Shown: positions 35,943 to 44,986 of the stretch, one piece after another | Layout: the number at the start of each line of letters is the position of its first letter | How positions within the stretch are numbered: position 1 is the stretch's first letter | NCBI GenBank assembly: GCA_002360925.1 | Contig: DERN01000001.1 | Coordinates: 12,642 to 76,641 of the forward strand | Reading direction: 5' to 3' | DNA from: Flavobacteriaceae bacterium UBA3339 | Lineage (GTDB): Bacteria > Bacteroidota > Bacteroidia > Flavobacteriales > Flavobacteriaceae | DNA length: 64,000 nucleotides | Notes under the pieces: generated by a model | Database searches by the model: none | Told to the model about the DNA's origin: nothing | Seen by the model: the letters and a program-made list of their open reading frames with translations, nothing else | Made by a program: the position numbers and the translations under genes

Positions 35943-37667
35943 ATGAGAATTAAAGCAAAACTAACTTTCGGAGTAGGATTACTTTTTTTACTGATTTTTG
36001 CATTAGCCGCTATTAGTGGCTGGTATGTAAATCAACTAAAAAAAGATACTAGCAATATTTTAGCTGCCAATTACAACACATTGCTTTATTCGAGAAATAT
36101 GTTGTTAGCGTTAGAAGATTTGTCGACAGATAAAGTTGCAATCGAAACATTTCAAAAAAACATTAATCTGCAAAAGTTAAATGTTACGGAAATAGGCGAA
36201 TTAGAAGCTACGAATCTAATCATTAAACATTTCGAACTTTTAAAAGAAAATCAGAACGATGTAAAACTTGTTTCATCTACCCGAAAAGATATTACCGAAT
36301 TAATGCGGTTAAACATGGAGGCTATTAGTAGAAAAAGCAATATTGCAGATGATACTGCTCAAAGAGCCATTGTTATTATTTTGGTTACAGGAACTTTGTG
36401 TTTTTTAATTGCGTTTATTTTACTTGTAAACCTTCCTTCAAATATTGCAAATCCTATTAAAGAACTTACCGAAAGTATCAAGGAAATTGCCGGACAGAAC
36501 TATAAAAAACGTGTACATTTTGAAAGTCATAATGAATTTGGTGATTTGGCAAAATCATTTAATACTATGGCAGAAAAGCTGGAAGAATATTCAGAGAGTA
36601 AATTAGACAAAATTTTAAAAGGTAAAAAACGAATCGAAACCTTAATCGATAATTTACACGATCCGGTTATTGGTATTGATGAAAACAAAAAAGTACTTTT
36701 TGCAAATGAAGAAGCTTTACATATTTCAGGTTTGAAAAAAGATGAGGTTATTGGAAAACCTATTCAGGATATAGCCGTTACAAACGATTTAATTCGAACT
36801 ATTATTAAAGATATTTTTCTTCCGGAACAAGATTTAAAAGAAGAACCTTTAAAGATTTATGCAAACCAGAAAGAAAGTTATTTCGAAAAAGAAGTAGTAA
36901 ATATTAACATTATTCCTACAGGAGAAGAAGAAAGCGAATTTATAGGACAAGTCATTTTATTACGAAATATTACGCCGTTTAAAGAATTAGATTTAGCAAA
37001 AACTAACTTTATGGGTACCGTTTCGCACGAGTTTAAAACTCCTATTGCTTCTATACAAATGGGAATTCAGTTGTTAGAGAACAATCAAATAGGAAGCTTA
37101 AACGACGAACAACACGAATTGGTAAAAGGAATAAAAGATGACACGAATCGTTTGTTAAAAATCACTTCAGAGTTACTAAACATAACACAGGTCGAAAGTG
37201 GTTCTATCCAAATTAATCTAACACCTACAGCTATACAGCCAATTATAGATTATGCTATTAATGCAAATAAAGCGCTCGCCGATTTTAAAAATATTAAGTT
37301 AGAAGTAACGAATAATGTAAACGATTTAATTTATGCCGATAGCGAAAAAACCGCTTGGGTACTTACTAATTTAATTTCGAATGCTATTCGTTATTCTTAT
37401 GAAAATGCAAGCGTTATGATTCATGTTGAGAAAGAAAATGAAATGATCCAGTTTTCTGTAACAGATAAAGGGCAGGGAATAGAACAACAGTATCTTACAA
37501 AAATATTTGAACGTTATTTTCGCATTCCGGGAACCAAAAAGGAAGGTACCGGTTTGGGATTAAGTATAAGCAAAGAATTTATTGAAGCGCAAAAAGGTGC
37601 TATTTGGGTAGAAAGTGAATACGGTTCCGGAAGCTCGTTTTATTTTACACTTAGCTCTCAAGTTTAA
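35943..37667 (+). CDS. Kdp-associated sensor histidine kinase (HAMP-PAS)
   Basis: A 574-residue kinase with two membrane helices (about residues 7-27 and 143-165), HAMP, PAS (about 235-350), HisKA with phospho-histidine in GTVSHEFKTPIAS near residue 362, and HATPase (DKGQGI, GTGLGLSIS). It starts 2 nt after the short KdpD stop, so the pair is translationally coupled. It is expected to phosphorylate the NtrC-type regulator at 27315. Confidence 0.92.
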   Translation: MRIKAKLTFGVGLLFLLIFALAAISGWYVNQLKKDTSNILAANYNTLLYSRNMLLALEDLSTDKVAIETFQKNINLQKLNVTEIGELEATNLIIKHFELLKENQNDVKLVSSTRKDITELMRLNMEAISRKSNIADDTAQRAIVIILVTGTLCFLIAFILLVNLPSNIANPIKELTESIKEIAGQNYKKRVHFESHNEFGDLAKSFNTMAEKLEEYSESKLDKILKGKKRIETLIDNLHDPVIGIDENKKVLFANEEALHISGLKKDEVIGKPIQDIAVTNDLIRTIIKDIFLPEQDLKEEPLKIYANQKESYFEKEVVNINIIPTGEEESEFIGQVILLRNITPFKELDLAKTNFMGTVSHEFKTPIASIQMGIQLLENNQIGSLNDEQHELVKGIKDDTNRLLKITSELLNITQVESGSIQINLTPTAIQPIIDYAINANKALADFKNIKLEVTNNVNDLIYADSEKTAWVLTNLISNAIRYSYENASVMIHVEKENEMIQFSVTDKGQGIEQQYLTKIFERYFRIPGTKKEGTGLGLSISKEFIEAQKGAIWVESEYGSGSSFYFTLSSQV

Positions 37668-37782
37668 AAATTTATTATACTCATCTTTGTTTTTATATTA
37701 TAGTGACTTATTAAAGTAAGAACTTTAAGTTATGTAAAACTGAGCTTTTTATAAGTAACTAAAACACAATGAGTGTTTACAT

Positions 37783-38550
37783 CTATTCTTGTTTTTCTAC
37801 TAAATATTTCCAATATCGTTTAGGTACATATTGCAAATGCAGTTTTATGTTTCGTCTTGCTTCAATGTTGGTGCTTTTATAGTAACTTTTCCAAAGATTT
37901 TTAAAATGCTCATCTTTCTCATCTAATGTAATTACAGCGTCTGTTGTTAAAGCTTGCTTTTCTTGTGGCAATAGTGTTACTTCTTGTACTGTTTGTTTAT
38001 TGTAAAGTAATCCATACGATCTTTTTGCATCATAAATAAGCCAACTTTGATCTGCATACCGATTCTTAAAAAAAGAAGCTATTAAAGGAAGTACATTAAA
38101 GTCGGGCTCAACAAGTGCAAAAAACATTCCGTCACTGGTTTTGCTGAATCGTACAAAAGCTTTCATTCGATGGCGTTCTCTGCCTACTTTTTTTAATATT
38201 TGTGAAAAATACAATACTTGTTCATCTCCATAATTTTGAAGAATAGTTGGTTTTCCTGAAAACAACTGACAGATAATATAAAAAGCCGCTGACCATGCTT
38301 TTCGGTCTTCTGAAAGAAAAACTCTGTAAAAATCCATTACTTTAGATTTTTCTAAATGTTTTTGCAATCCTGTTTGAACTCTTTTTGCTTTTACAAAATC
38401 AGTTATAATGGTTTTACTTGATCCAAATAGGGCGGTCTGTCCTCTATCGTCTCCTTCAGCAAACAATTGCACTTTTGTATCCTTATATTCAAAATACTCG
38501 AATATGCAACACAGAAAACCATTATAAGTTCCGTCAAAAATATAATTCAT
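37783..38550 (-). CDS. TIGR03915/DUF4130-family putative DNA repair partner protein
   Basis: A 255-residue protein of the DUF4130 group that accompanies a radical-SAM DNA repair-like protein. Visible family parts are the FDGTYNGFLCCIFEYFE start and FARRNIKLHLQYVPKRYWKYL-like C-terminus. Its first base overlaps the stop of the radical-SAM gene, so the two are co-translated. The biochemical role is unknown; a uracil-DNA-glycosylase-like fold has been proposed for relatives, but no such motif is evident here. Confidence 0.85.
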   Translation of the reverse strand: MNYIFDGTYNGFLCCIFEYFEYKDTKVQLFAEGDDRGQTALFGSSKTIITDFVKAKRVQTGLQKHLEKSKVMDFYRVFLSEDRKAWSAAFYIICQLFSGKPTILQNYGDEQVLYFSQILKKVGRERHRMKAFVRFSKTSDGMFFALVEPDFNVLPLIASFFKNRYADQSWLIYDAKRSYGLLYNKQTVQEVTLLPQEKQALTTDAVITLDEKDEHFKNLWKSYYKSTNIEARRNIKLHLQYVPKRYWKYLVEKQE

Positions 38551-39806
38551 TAAAAAAGACTTAACTGTGTATTAGAAAGGGATTTAATATGTTTATTAGA
38601 ATTTTTTTCTAAAATAGTTTGTTTTACATATTCCATTGAAGGAGCTCCCAAAATGATCGGAGTGTCGGCACAAGTCATAAAAAAGCGCGCTCTATTAAAG
38701 GCAATTCCCATCTTTTTTACCTGATATTCATATAATCTTCCAAATTTACGAGATTGAATTATTTTCATAGCCGATTGTCTTCCAATTCCTGGAATTCTGA
38801 TAATTTGTTTATAATCTGCTGTGTTGATATCTATTGGAAAAAATTGTGGGTTTCGCAATGCCCAACTTAATTTCGGATCTATATCCAAATCTAGCTGTTG
38901 ATGATTTGGATTTAAGATTTCCTCTAAATTAAAATCATAGAAACGCAATAGCCAATCGGTTTGATATAATCGGTTTTCACGAACTAATGGCGGTCGGCTA
39001 CCAACCTGTGGTAATAAAGTGTTTTCGGTATTTATTGGAATGTAACCGCTGTAATAAACTCTTTTTAACTTATAATCTTTATAAAAGGTTTTGGCAACAT
39101 TCATAATTTCCATATCAGTTTCAGGAGTGGCGCCAATTACCATTTGTGTACTTTGTCCTGCCGGTACAAAACGTGGAGTATGTTTTATTAATTTTGATTC
39201 AGCCTTATATTCTTGAATTTGGCTTTGCACAAAAGCTAGCGGTTTTTTTACCGATTCATGATCTTTTTCAGGAGCAACCATTTTTAATCCAGCTTCGGTT
39301 GGTAATTCCAGATTAATACTCATTCGGTCTACATATAAACCAGCTTCTTTAATTAATTCCTCACTGGCTCCGGGAATGGTTTTTAAATGAATATATCCAT
39401 TGTATTTTTCTTCAAGCCGTAACTTTTTTACGATACGCATAAGACGTTCCATCGTAAAATCGGCATTTTTAAAAATACCAGAACTTAAAAACAATCCTTC
39501 AATATAATTTCTACGATAAAAATTCATCGTTAAATCAACAACTTCTTCTACTGTAAAAGCAGCACGTTTTACATCGTTACTTCTTCTACTTACACAAAAA
39601 GCACAATCGTAAATACAATGATTGGTCAATAGTATTTTTAATAGCGAAACACAGCGACCGTCTTCGGTATAGGTATGGCAAATTCCCGATGCAGAAGCAT
39701 CTCCAATACCTCCCGAGTTTTTTCGGTTACTGCCACTAGAACTGCAACTTACATCATACTTTGCTGCATCGGCAAGTATTCTTAGTTTTTCTTCTATCCG
39801 TTCCAT
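38550..39806 (-). CDS. Putative DNA modification/repair radical-SAM protein
   Basis: A 418-residue radical-SAM enzyme of the TIGR03916 type. The iron-sulfur motif is CIYDCAFC (CxxxCxxC) near residue 82. A C-terminal helix-hairpin-helix DNA-contact motif reads IRIPGIGRQSAMKI near residue 338. The N-terminal section has a Ser/Cys-rich patch (CSSSGSNRKNSGG). Both domains suggest chemistry on DNA. It forms a two-gene unit with the DUF4130 gene. Confidence 0.88.
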   Translation of the reverse strand: MERIEEKLRILADAAKYDVSCSSSGSNRKNSGGIGDASASGICHTYTEDGRCVSLLKILLTNHCIYDCAFCVSRRSNDVKRAAFTVEEVVDLTMNFYRRNYIEGLFLSSGIFKNADFTMERLMRIVKKLRLEEKYNGYIHLKTIPGASEELIKEAGLYVDRMSINLELPTEAGLKMVAPEKDHESVKKPLAFVQSQIQEYKAESKLIKHTPRFVPAGQSTQMVIGATPETDMEIMNVAKTFYKDYKLKRVYYSGYIPINTENTLLPQVGSRPPLVRENRLYQTDWLLRFYDFNLEEILNPNHQQLDLDIDPKLSWALRNPQFFPIDINTADYKQIIRIPGIGRQSAMKIIQSRKFGRLYEYQVKKMGIAFNRARFFMTCADTPIILGAPSMEYVKQTILEKNSNKHIKSLSNTQLSLF

Positions 39807-40110
39807 AATCCATCTTAAAAAAACGAAATGTAAATTTCCTGAATTATTTTATTGAAATTTAATGGAAAGATGTTAAAGTTTAAATTTTCAATCTTCGTTA
39901 TTTAATCTGTTAATATTGATTACTTTAAAAAAACTGCACATAAAACTGCACAATTTTCTGATTTTTATTATTGAAAAATGCGTGTAAAAAAATCAATTAA
40001 CGTATATTTGAACTTAAAGTTCATTTTCTTGTTTGGTTGCCATTATAAGAAGTTTGATTCTTTATAAACAACCTTAATAATTTAACTTTTAAAACTATAT
40101 TTCTCAAGTA
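39807..40110. other. Divergent intergenic region with candidate promoter and palindrome
   Basis: 304 bp without a gene. TATATTTG at 40003-40010 fits TAnnTTTG, but no TTG lies at 17-23 nt upstream. A 13-bp palindrome GAACTTAAAGTTC begins at 40010, at the predicted transcription start, and could be an operator for the 40111 gene. Confidence 0.45.
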
Positions 40111-41064
40111 ATGAGCTTAATCGAAAGCAAAGTATCGTTATTAAACAAATCAAATTCTTTAGAATTTACTTCTAAAGGATTGAATACGATATTGATGGGC
40201 TTTCATATATCAGGTTTTGCATTGAATGAATGCTTGAAAGACAAGGAAGAATCTTTAAAGGAGATTTTAGGTTTAGAACTTGAATTTGAAAGGGAAATTA
40301 ATTTCGAAACCGCTTTAGAGAATTGGAAAGATGAAGGTGTAATTGATGTTTATTTTGGAAAAGAATTTACGTTGATATTTGTTCATGAAAATAGTTGTAC
40401 TTTCAAGAACTGCTTTTATAATGAAGCTGATGTCTCAATATTTTCAGTACATGATATTTCATCGACTTATGTTTTTGAACATCGACAAAATGAACTAATG
40501 ATTAATGGAAATGAATCTCTAGAAATTGATTATACGGAAGATGATTGTTCCGAACGTATTTGGAATGAAGTTTCTAAATTCATTGGTTATTCTTTTTGGA
40601 ATATTGATCCTAGCGGATTTGCCATTCGGTTTTCAGTCAAAACACAAACATATAAATCAAACAAAAAGAACTCTTTTTCCCTTTTTAATTTTAGGAAAAA
40701 TTCCTACTTGATTCCTTTCAATGAAAAAAATCTGAAAAACAAGTATTCAAAAAGTAAATTATTGAAGTTGTTCGACAAAATGATAAAGCATGCTCAGCGA
40801 AACTCTGTTAATGTTTTTTTACAGCCGAATTATTTTATAGGCTTACAAAAAACGTTCATGCTTAATTTGATTGAAATAAAAAAAGCAATAACTCAATATG
40901 ATGATCTTTTAATTCAAGTGAATCAAAAAATGCCTGCTAATACTTTTAGAATTATTGGAAATATACAGGAGGAACAAATAGACGAGAAAACGAAACTTGA
41001 GTTGTTTGCACTAATAAGCAGAATAGAACCTGTTTACGACAAAAGAAAATTTAAAATCTTATAA
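40111..41064 (+). CDS. Hypothetical protein, unknown function
   Basis: A 317-residue protein that I do not recognise. It has no signal peptide or membrane helix. The N-terminal half looks beta-rich and acidic (VIDVYFGKEFTLIFVHEN); the C-terminal half is helical and basic. A middle part is rich in Lys/Asn/Ser. It is monocistronic with its own promoter and has a 10-bp gap to the convergent neighbour. The shape is compatible with an immunity-type or phage-defence accessory protein, but nothing specific supports this. Confidence 0.65.
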   Translation: MSLIESKVSLLNKSNSLEFTSKGLNTILMGFHISGFALNECLKDKEESLKEILGLELEFEREINFETALENWKDEGVIDVYFGKEFTLIFVHENSCTFKNCFYNEADVSIFSVHDISSTYVFEHRQNELMINGNESLEIDYTEDDCSERIWNEVSKFIGYSFWNIDPSGFAIRFSVKTQTYKSNKKNSFSLFNFRKNSYLIPFNEKNLKNKYSKSKLLKLFDKMIKHAQRNSVNVFLQPNYFIGLQKTFMLNLIEIKKAITQYDDLLIQVNQKMPANTFRIIGNIQEEQIDEKTKLELFALISRIEPVYDKRKFKIL

Positions 41065-41074
41065 TTTACATTTT

Positions 41075-41695
41075 TTATTCTTCATCAGGTTTCCAATTTA
41101 TTTCCTCCATTATTTGTTCAAAGGTGTAATTTCCTAGTTTAATAATTTCTCCGGTTTCATTTATATATCCATCGTTTTCACATACGATAGAGTAGTGGTT
41201 GCATCCATCTTCTGTTTCATGATTTCCCCATGGAACTTTTTCACATTTTTGTCCAATAATGGCTTTTCCGTTATGAAATGAAGTGGCAATTTCAAATTGT
41301 GGTTCTATAATAATGTGACCTTTTTCGTTTGCAAATCCAATTTTATTTTCATCATTTACAATTCTTATTTTGTTTTCAATCAAATAATCGGGGCTTGGTT
41401 CGCCAAAACTTGTATTATAAACATAAAATAAGGTGTTTTCATTAGCATCTATTGCTACCCAGCCCGATCTAGTATTATCTTTTTTACCAAAAACTGTAAA
41501 ATATCCATACTCATCACCATTCCATGAGATATAATATTTTGCCGAGTCTAAAACTTTAATAGTTTGATTATATTCATCTACTAACGAATAAATATTCTTC
41601 CAATCGTTAGTTTCCTTTTCAATAACTTTGAATTTTATTTGAGCATTTGCTATTGAAATCAATAAGAATAATATTGTTGTTAAAAGAAGCTTCAT
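41075..41695 (-). CDS. Secreted protein with a WG-repeat-like segment
   Basis: A 206-residue exported protein with signal peptide ending SIANAQ. A WG-like repeat is visible: NKIGFANEKGHIIIEPQF near residue 115, the pattern K-x-G-F/W-x(3)-G-x(6)-P-x-F/Y. Two other weaker copies flank it. WG repeats are beta-structured and usually of unknown role. Two cysteines in EKVPWGNHETEDGC could pair. Confidence 0.6.
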   Translation of the reverse strand: MKLLLTTILFLLISIANAQIKFKVIEKETNDWKNIYSLVDEYNQTIKVLDSAKYYISWNGDEYGYFTVFGKKDNTRSGWVAIDANENTLFYVYNTSFGEPSPDYLIENKIRIVNDENKIGFANEKGHIIIEPQFEIATSFHNGKAIIGQKCEKVPWGNHETEDGCNHYSIVCENDGYINETGEIIKLGNYTFEQIMEEINWKPDEE

Positions 41696-41746
41696 TTAAG
41701 TGCAGTTTAATTTTAGAGTGTTAAAAAGGCAATATAAAGTATAATC

Positions 41747-42328
41747 TTAACTTTTAGATTTCAAAATTCTTTTTGCACAATCCGAAGCGCATATTAATCC
41801 GGCTCCCATCATAATTACATCTTTCAGAACCAATCGTCCAGCTCCCGACAAGTACGGAAAACCATATTGTGGTGTAGGGAAGTCACCACCTAAATTGGGA
41901 ACATAGACTTCGGGCGTGGTAATTAAAAAAGTTAACGTAACCAACGACATTCCAAAAGTAAGCAAACCGCCATATAATCCTATTTTGGCATTCCAAATCC
42001 CTATAAAAGTCAATATTCCTATCAATATAATCACAATGCCTAATCCATAAGCAAAAGTATAAGTTCCGTTTTCTACATGCCAATCTTTATTTTTTTGAAC
42101 TGTTTTTCCTTCCGGATTTTTATATTCTTTATATTCGGGTGCGTCTTTCGTATAAAAAAATGACATCAACGGACTATTTGCAACAAAGGGAACAATTCCG
42201 TCTGCTTCATACTGAAAAGCTTTGAGCCCGCCAATCCAAACCATCACTATTAGAATCGAAACTCTTGTTAAATTGATAAATTGAGTTTGGCAATTTGCCA
42301 AAAATGAAATTAGTTTGTCCATATCCAC
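41747..42328 (-). CDS. DUF417/YkgB-family membrane protein
   Basis: A 193-residue protein with four membrane helices. DUF417 marks include the N-terminal IGGLKAFQYEADGI and the C-terminal YLSGAGRLVLKDVIM. E. coli YkgB is RclC, part of the reactive-chlorine stress response. No RclR or RclA neighbours are found, so only the family assignment is offered. Confidence 0.85.
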   Translation of the reverse strand: MDMDKLISFLANCQTQFINLTRVSILIVMVWIGGLKAFQYEADGIVPFVANSPLMSFFYTKDAPEYKEYKNPEGKTVQKNKDWHVENGTYTFAYGLGIVIILIGILTFIGIWNAKIGLYGGLLTFGMSLVTLTFLITTPEVYVPNLGGDFPTPQYGFPYLSGAGRLVLKDVIMMGAGLICASDCAKRILKSKS

Positions 42329-42411
42329 TTTGTTTTAATCTTCTTTTTAGAAACTATAAATTTAGTATTTAAAATTAAATGCTGATACGGATTAATAAAT
42401 TCAGACTTTAT

Positions 42412-42936
42412 TTATTTTCTGTAACTTTCAAATGAAACTTCTATTTGTTTTAAATGGTGTAAAGGATGATACGACATTAGATAAAACATTTCACGTATAG
42501 TCAACTTTCCTAGCAACGGATGCGGAATTGAGAACAAATCCAATTCTTCTTCTGAATAATTATTCAAATGAAAGGTAATGGTTTCGATATGATTTTTAAT
42601 ATCACGAATAATTTGCTCTTTTTCTTCAAACAAAATTACAGGATTTGGTACAAATTGTTGAGGAGCTTGTCTGTTGGTTTTTAAATAGTTATTCAAAACG
42701 GTTTCGTAGTTCCAAGACGATCGATCTAATGTTCCAAATTTTTCGGACAGATAATTTTTAGAAGGTAAAATTTTCGGAAATGGAGTTAATGTAAGTAATA
42801 CATGTTTTAATTGTTGCCCGGCAGACCATTTGTTATCGTTTGCGTAAATGAATTTTTCAATGTCTAAACCATCAATATATTGTGTAAATGTTTGGTGGTT
42901 GTTTTTAAAGGCCTTTAGTAATTCTTGCTTTTCCAT
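42412..42936 (-). CDS. DinB-family metal-binding protein
   Basis: A 174-residue four-helix DinB-like protein. Metal-ligand histidines are present in QQLKHVLLTL near residue 45 and YHPLHHLKQIE near 158. DinB-fold proteins (including YfiT and bacillithiol transferases) use a divalent metal, often to move thiols. The ligands fit, but the substrate does not follow from them. Confidence 0.8.
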   Translation of the reverse strand: MEKQELLKAFKNNHQTFTQYIDGLDIEKFIYANDNKWSAGQQLKHVLLTLTPFPKILPSKNYLSEKFGTLDRSSWNYETVLNNYLKTNRQAPQQFVPNPVILFEEKEQIIRDIKNHIETITFHLNNYSEEELDLFSIPHPLLGKLTIREMFYLMSYHPLHHLKQIEVSFESYRK

Positions 42937-42992
42937 GAGAAATATTTTTTACTAAGTACGGAAGTTTAAAAAAACAAAACAATGAACCTTTG

Positions 42993-43550
42993 TTAAGAAA
43001 TTTGTTTCCTAATTCTGCTTAATGCTTGTGGTGTAATTCCGATATAAGAAGCCAAAAATTTAAGTGGTACTTTTTCTATAAAATGCGGTTTGTTCTTTAA
43101 AAGATATAAATAAATATCTTTTGAAGATGATTTTAAAAGCTGAATCTCTCTTATTGTTTTATTGCGAAGTTCTTCTTCTAAATGTACTTTTTGGGTAGTT
43201 GCACAAAGTTTAGATTCTAAAAACAATCTTCTTACTTCATCCATACTTACATACCATAAAATTCCATTGTTTATTGGCTCATAGATAAATTCACTTTCAA
43301 TTTCTTTATTGGGTTTTATACAAAAAATATCTCCTTCGAAATAAAAATCGACAGAAATATCCTGATTTATTTCTTTTCCCGATTCCATTATATATTTTCT
43401 GACTGTTCCCTGCTCGAGAAAACAAAGAATATCGTTTGGAAGAGTTGTCTTTTTAGTAAATTTTAAAAGAGAAAGTTTGTTCCAAATTTCTGCATAATCG
43501 TTTATCGGATATTTTTTTGAGAATATGTTTTTATCAATTTCAATTGCCAC
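42993..43550 (-). CDS. Crp/Fnr-family transcriptional regulator
   Basis: A 185-residue regulator. The cyclic-nucleotide-binding beta-roll occupies residues 15-100. The C-terminal helix-turn-helix reads VPLKFLASYIGITPQALSRIRKQ, the short version typical of Bacteroidota Crp-like regulators. It lies 57 bp upstream of the DinB gene, which it may control. No clear ligand residues for cAMP. Confidence 0.87.
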   Translation of the reverse strand: MAIEIDKNIFSKKYPINDYAEIWNKLSLLKFTKKTTLPNDILCFLEQGTVRKYIMESGKEINQDISVDFYFEGDIFCIKPNKEIESEFIYEPINNGILWYVSMDEVRRLFLESKLCATTQKVHLEEELRNKTIREIQLLKSSSKDIYLYLLKNKPHFIEKVPLKFLASYIGITPQALSRIRKQIS

Positions 43551-43824
43551 TCGTTGTATTATTAATAAGATTTTAGGTTATACGTAAAGCTTTTTTATTT
43601 TTTACTAAATTATAAAAAAACTAAATAAAACCTTATTTCGTAAATATTGTTTTTGCAGATTTACTTAAATATTGGAAATGATAATATTGATAAACATAAG
43701 AACCTTACAGCTAGTTTAATAAACATTTAAGATCTAATTCAAGATAAAACAATAGATTTATACTTCTAAATATTTGTGTATAGTTCTAAATAGCCGAATT
43801 ATTACTTAAAAATAGATATATCTT

Positions 43825-44856
43825 ATGAAAAAAATCCTATCAATTACTTTTTTGTTTCTTAGTTTATTAAGCTTTGGGCAAAACGTAAAAACAGAACTAG
43901 AAACCTTTGTACCTCAAAAATCGCATTATTCGTTTGTTACACTTACTTTTAATGTGCCTGCATTTGATCGGAAACTGAAGGTAGATAGCGTTTCTTTTGA
44001 AGGTAGTTTAATTGTACCTAAAACAGGTTTTGATAAAATAGTTATTATAAAACCAGGAACAGGTTACAACACCCGAAATACACATAGTTATTTAGCCGAA
44101 GCTTTATTAGATAATAATATTGCTGTTTTTAGATATGATGAACGAAATGTTGGGAATTCTAAAGGAACAGGTGGCGGAGATATGCTCTATTCTGCAACGA
44201 TGATGGGAGCAGAGTTGGCTTCTGCCTTTAACCATCTTAAAAAGCAATCTTTACTAAAAGGAAAAAAGTTTGGGATTATAGGGTACAGCATTGGAGGCGT
44301 AGCTTTAACCGATGCTTTAAAGTACCACATCGATCCCGATTTCTTAGTTCTTTTATCTGCTCCTGTACTTTCTGGAAAACAAATATTTTTGTATCAGTTA
44401 CAACACAACGAAAATGGGTTTTGCGATTATTTTATCTATGATACACTTCAAGAAAAAGAAAAAGTGTGCAATGAGCTGATTGACTTTTATATTGCCAATC
44501 ACGATACTAAAAATTTCTGGAAATTATATAAGATAAAAATGAAAGAGATAGGATATTCTAAAAAAAGATACACTACTAAATTTCCTTTTTTAATGGGACG
44601 GGTAGAACGAGACTTAGCAATAAAAGATAACAGTGATTTGCTAAAAAATATAAAGGTGCCTCTTTTTTATATGATTGGGAGCAAAGATGTACTTGTTGAA
44701 CCTATTGCAAATGTAAAACTTCTTAAAAACTTTAATAATCAATATATAGACACAATTATTTTAGAAGGAGAAAATCACTTTTTTGCAGACGGAGAAAGTT
44801 ATGAAATGCATAACGAAGCAAAACAAAAAATAGTAGATTGGATTTTAAAGCAATAA
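43825..44856 (+). CDS. Secreted alpha/beta hydrolase
   Basis: A 343-residue exported alpha/beta-hydrolase. Signal peptide ends SFGQ. Nucleophile elbow GYSIGGVAL (Ser near residue 154). Catalytic acid likely in GSKDVLVEP near 290 and His in ENHFFADGE near 317. The oxyanion side has KPGTGYNTRN. It is probably an esterase or acylpeptidase; substrate unknown. It precedes the TPR-hybrid sensor by 130 bp. Confidence 0.88.
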   Translation: MKKILSITFLFLSLLSFGQNVKTELETFVPQKSHYSFVTLTFNVPAFDRKLKVDSVSFEGSLIVPKTGFDKIVIIKPGTGYNTRNTHSYLAEALLDNNIAVFRYDERNVGNSKGTGGGDMLYSATMMGAELASAFNHLKKQSLLKGKKFGIIGYSIGGVALTDALKYHIDPDFLVLLSAPVLSGKQIFLYQLQHNENGFCDYFIYDTLQEKEKVCNELIDFYIANHDTKNFWKLYKIKMKEIGYSKKRYTTKFPFLMGRVERDLAIKDNSDLLKNIKVPLFYMIGSKDVLVEPIANVKLLKNFNNQYIDTIILEGENHFFADGESYEMHNEAKQKIVDWILKQ

Positions 44857-44958
44857 CCAAACCTGATCGAAATAAAAAAACATCAGCATATAATTAGAGT
44901 TGTTAAATTGAATTATTATATTTTAATGTGTTTGGTCTGGTAATGTACTCTTTTTTTC

Positions 44959-44966
44959 TATTTTTG
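44959..44966 (+). promoter_or_regulatory. Candidate -7 box TATTTTTG
   Basis: TATTTTTG matches TAnnTTTG and lies 20 nt before the ATG at 44987. A TTG at 44932-44934 is 24 nt upstream, slightly beyond the usual spacing. Confidence 0.4.
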
Positions 44967-44986
44967 GTTTTCTAAAAATTCTAAAG

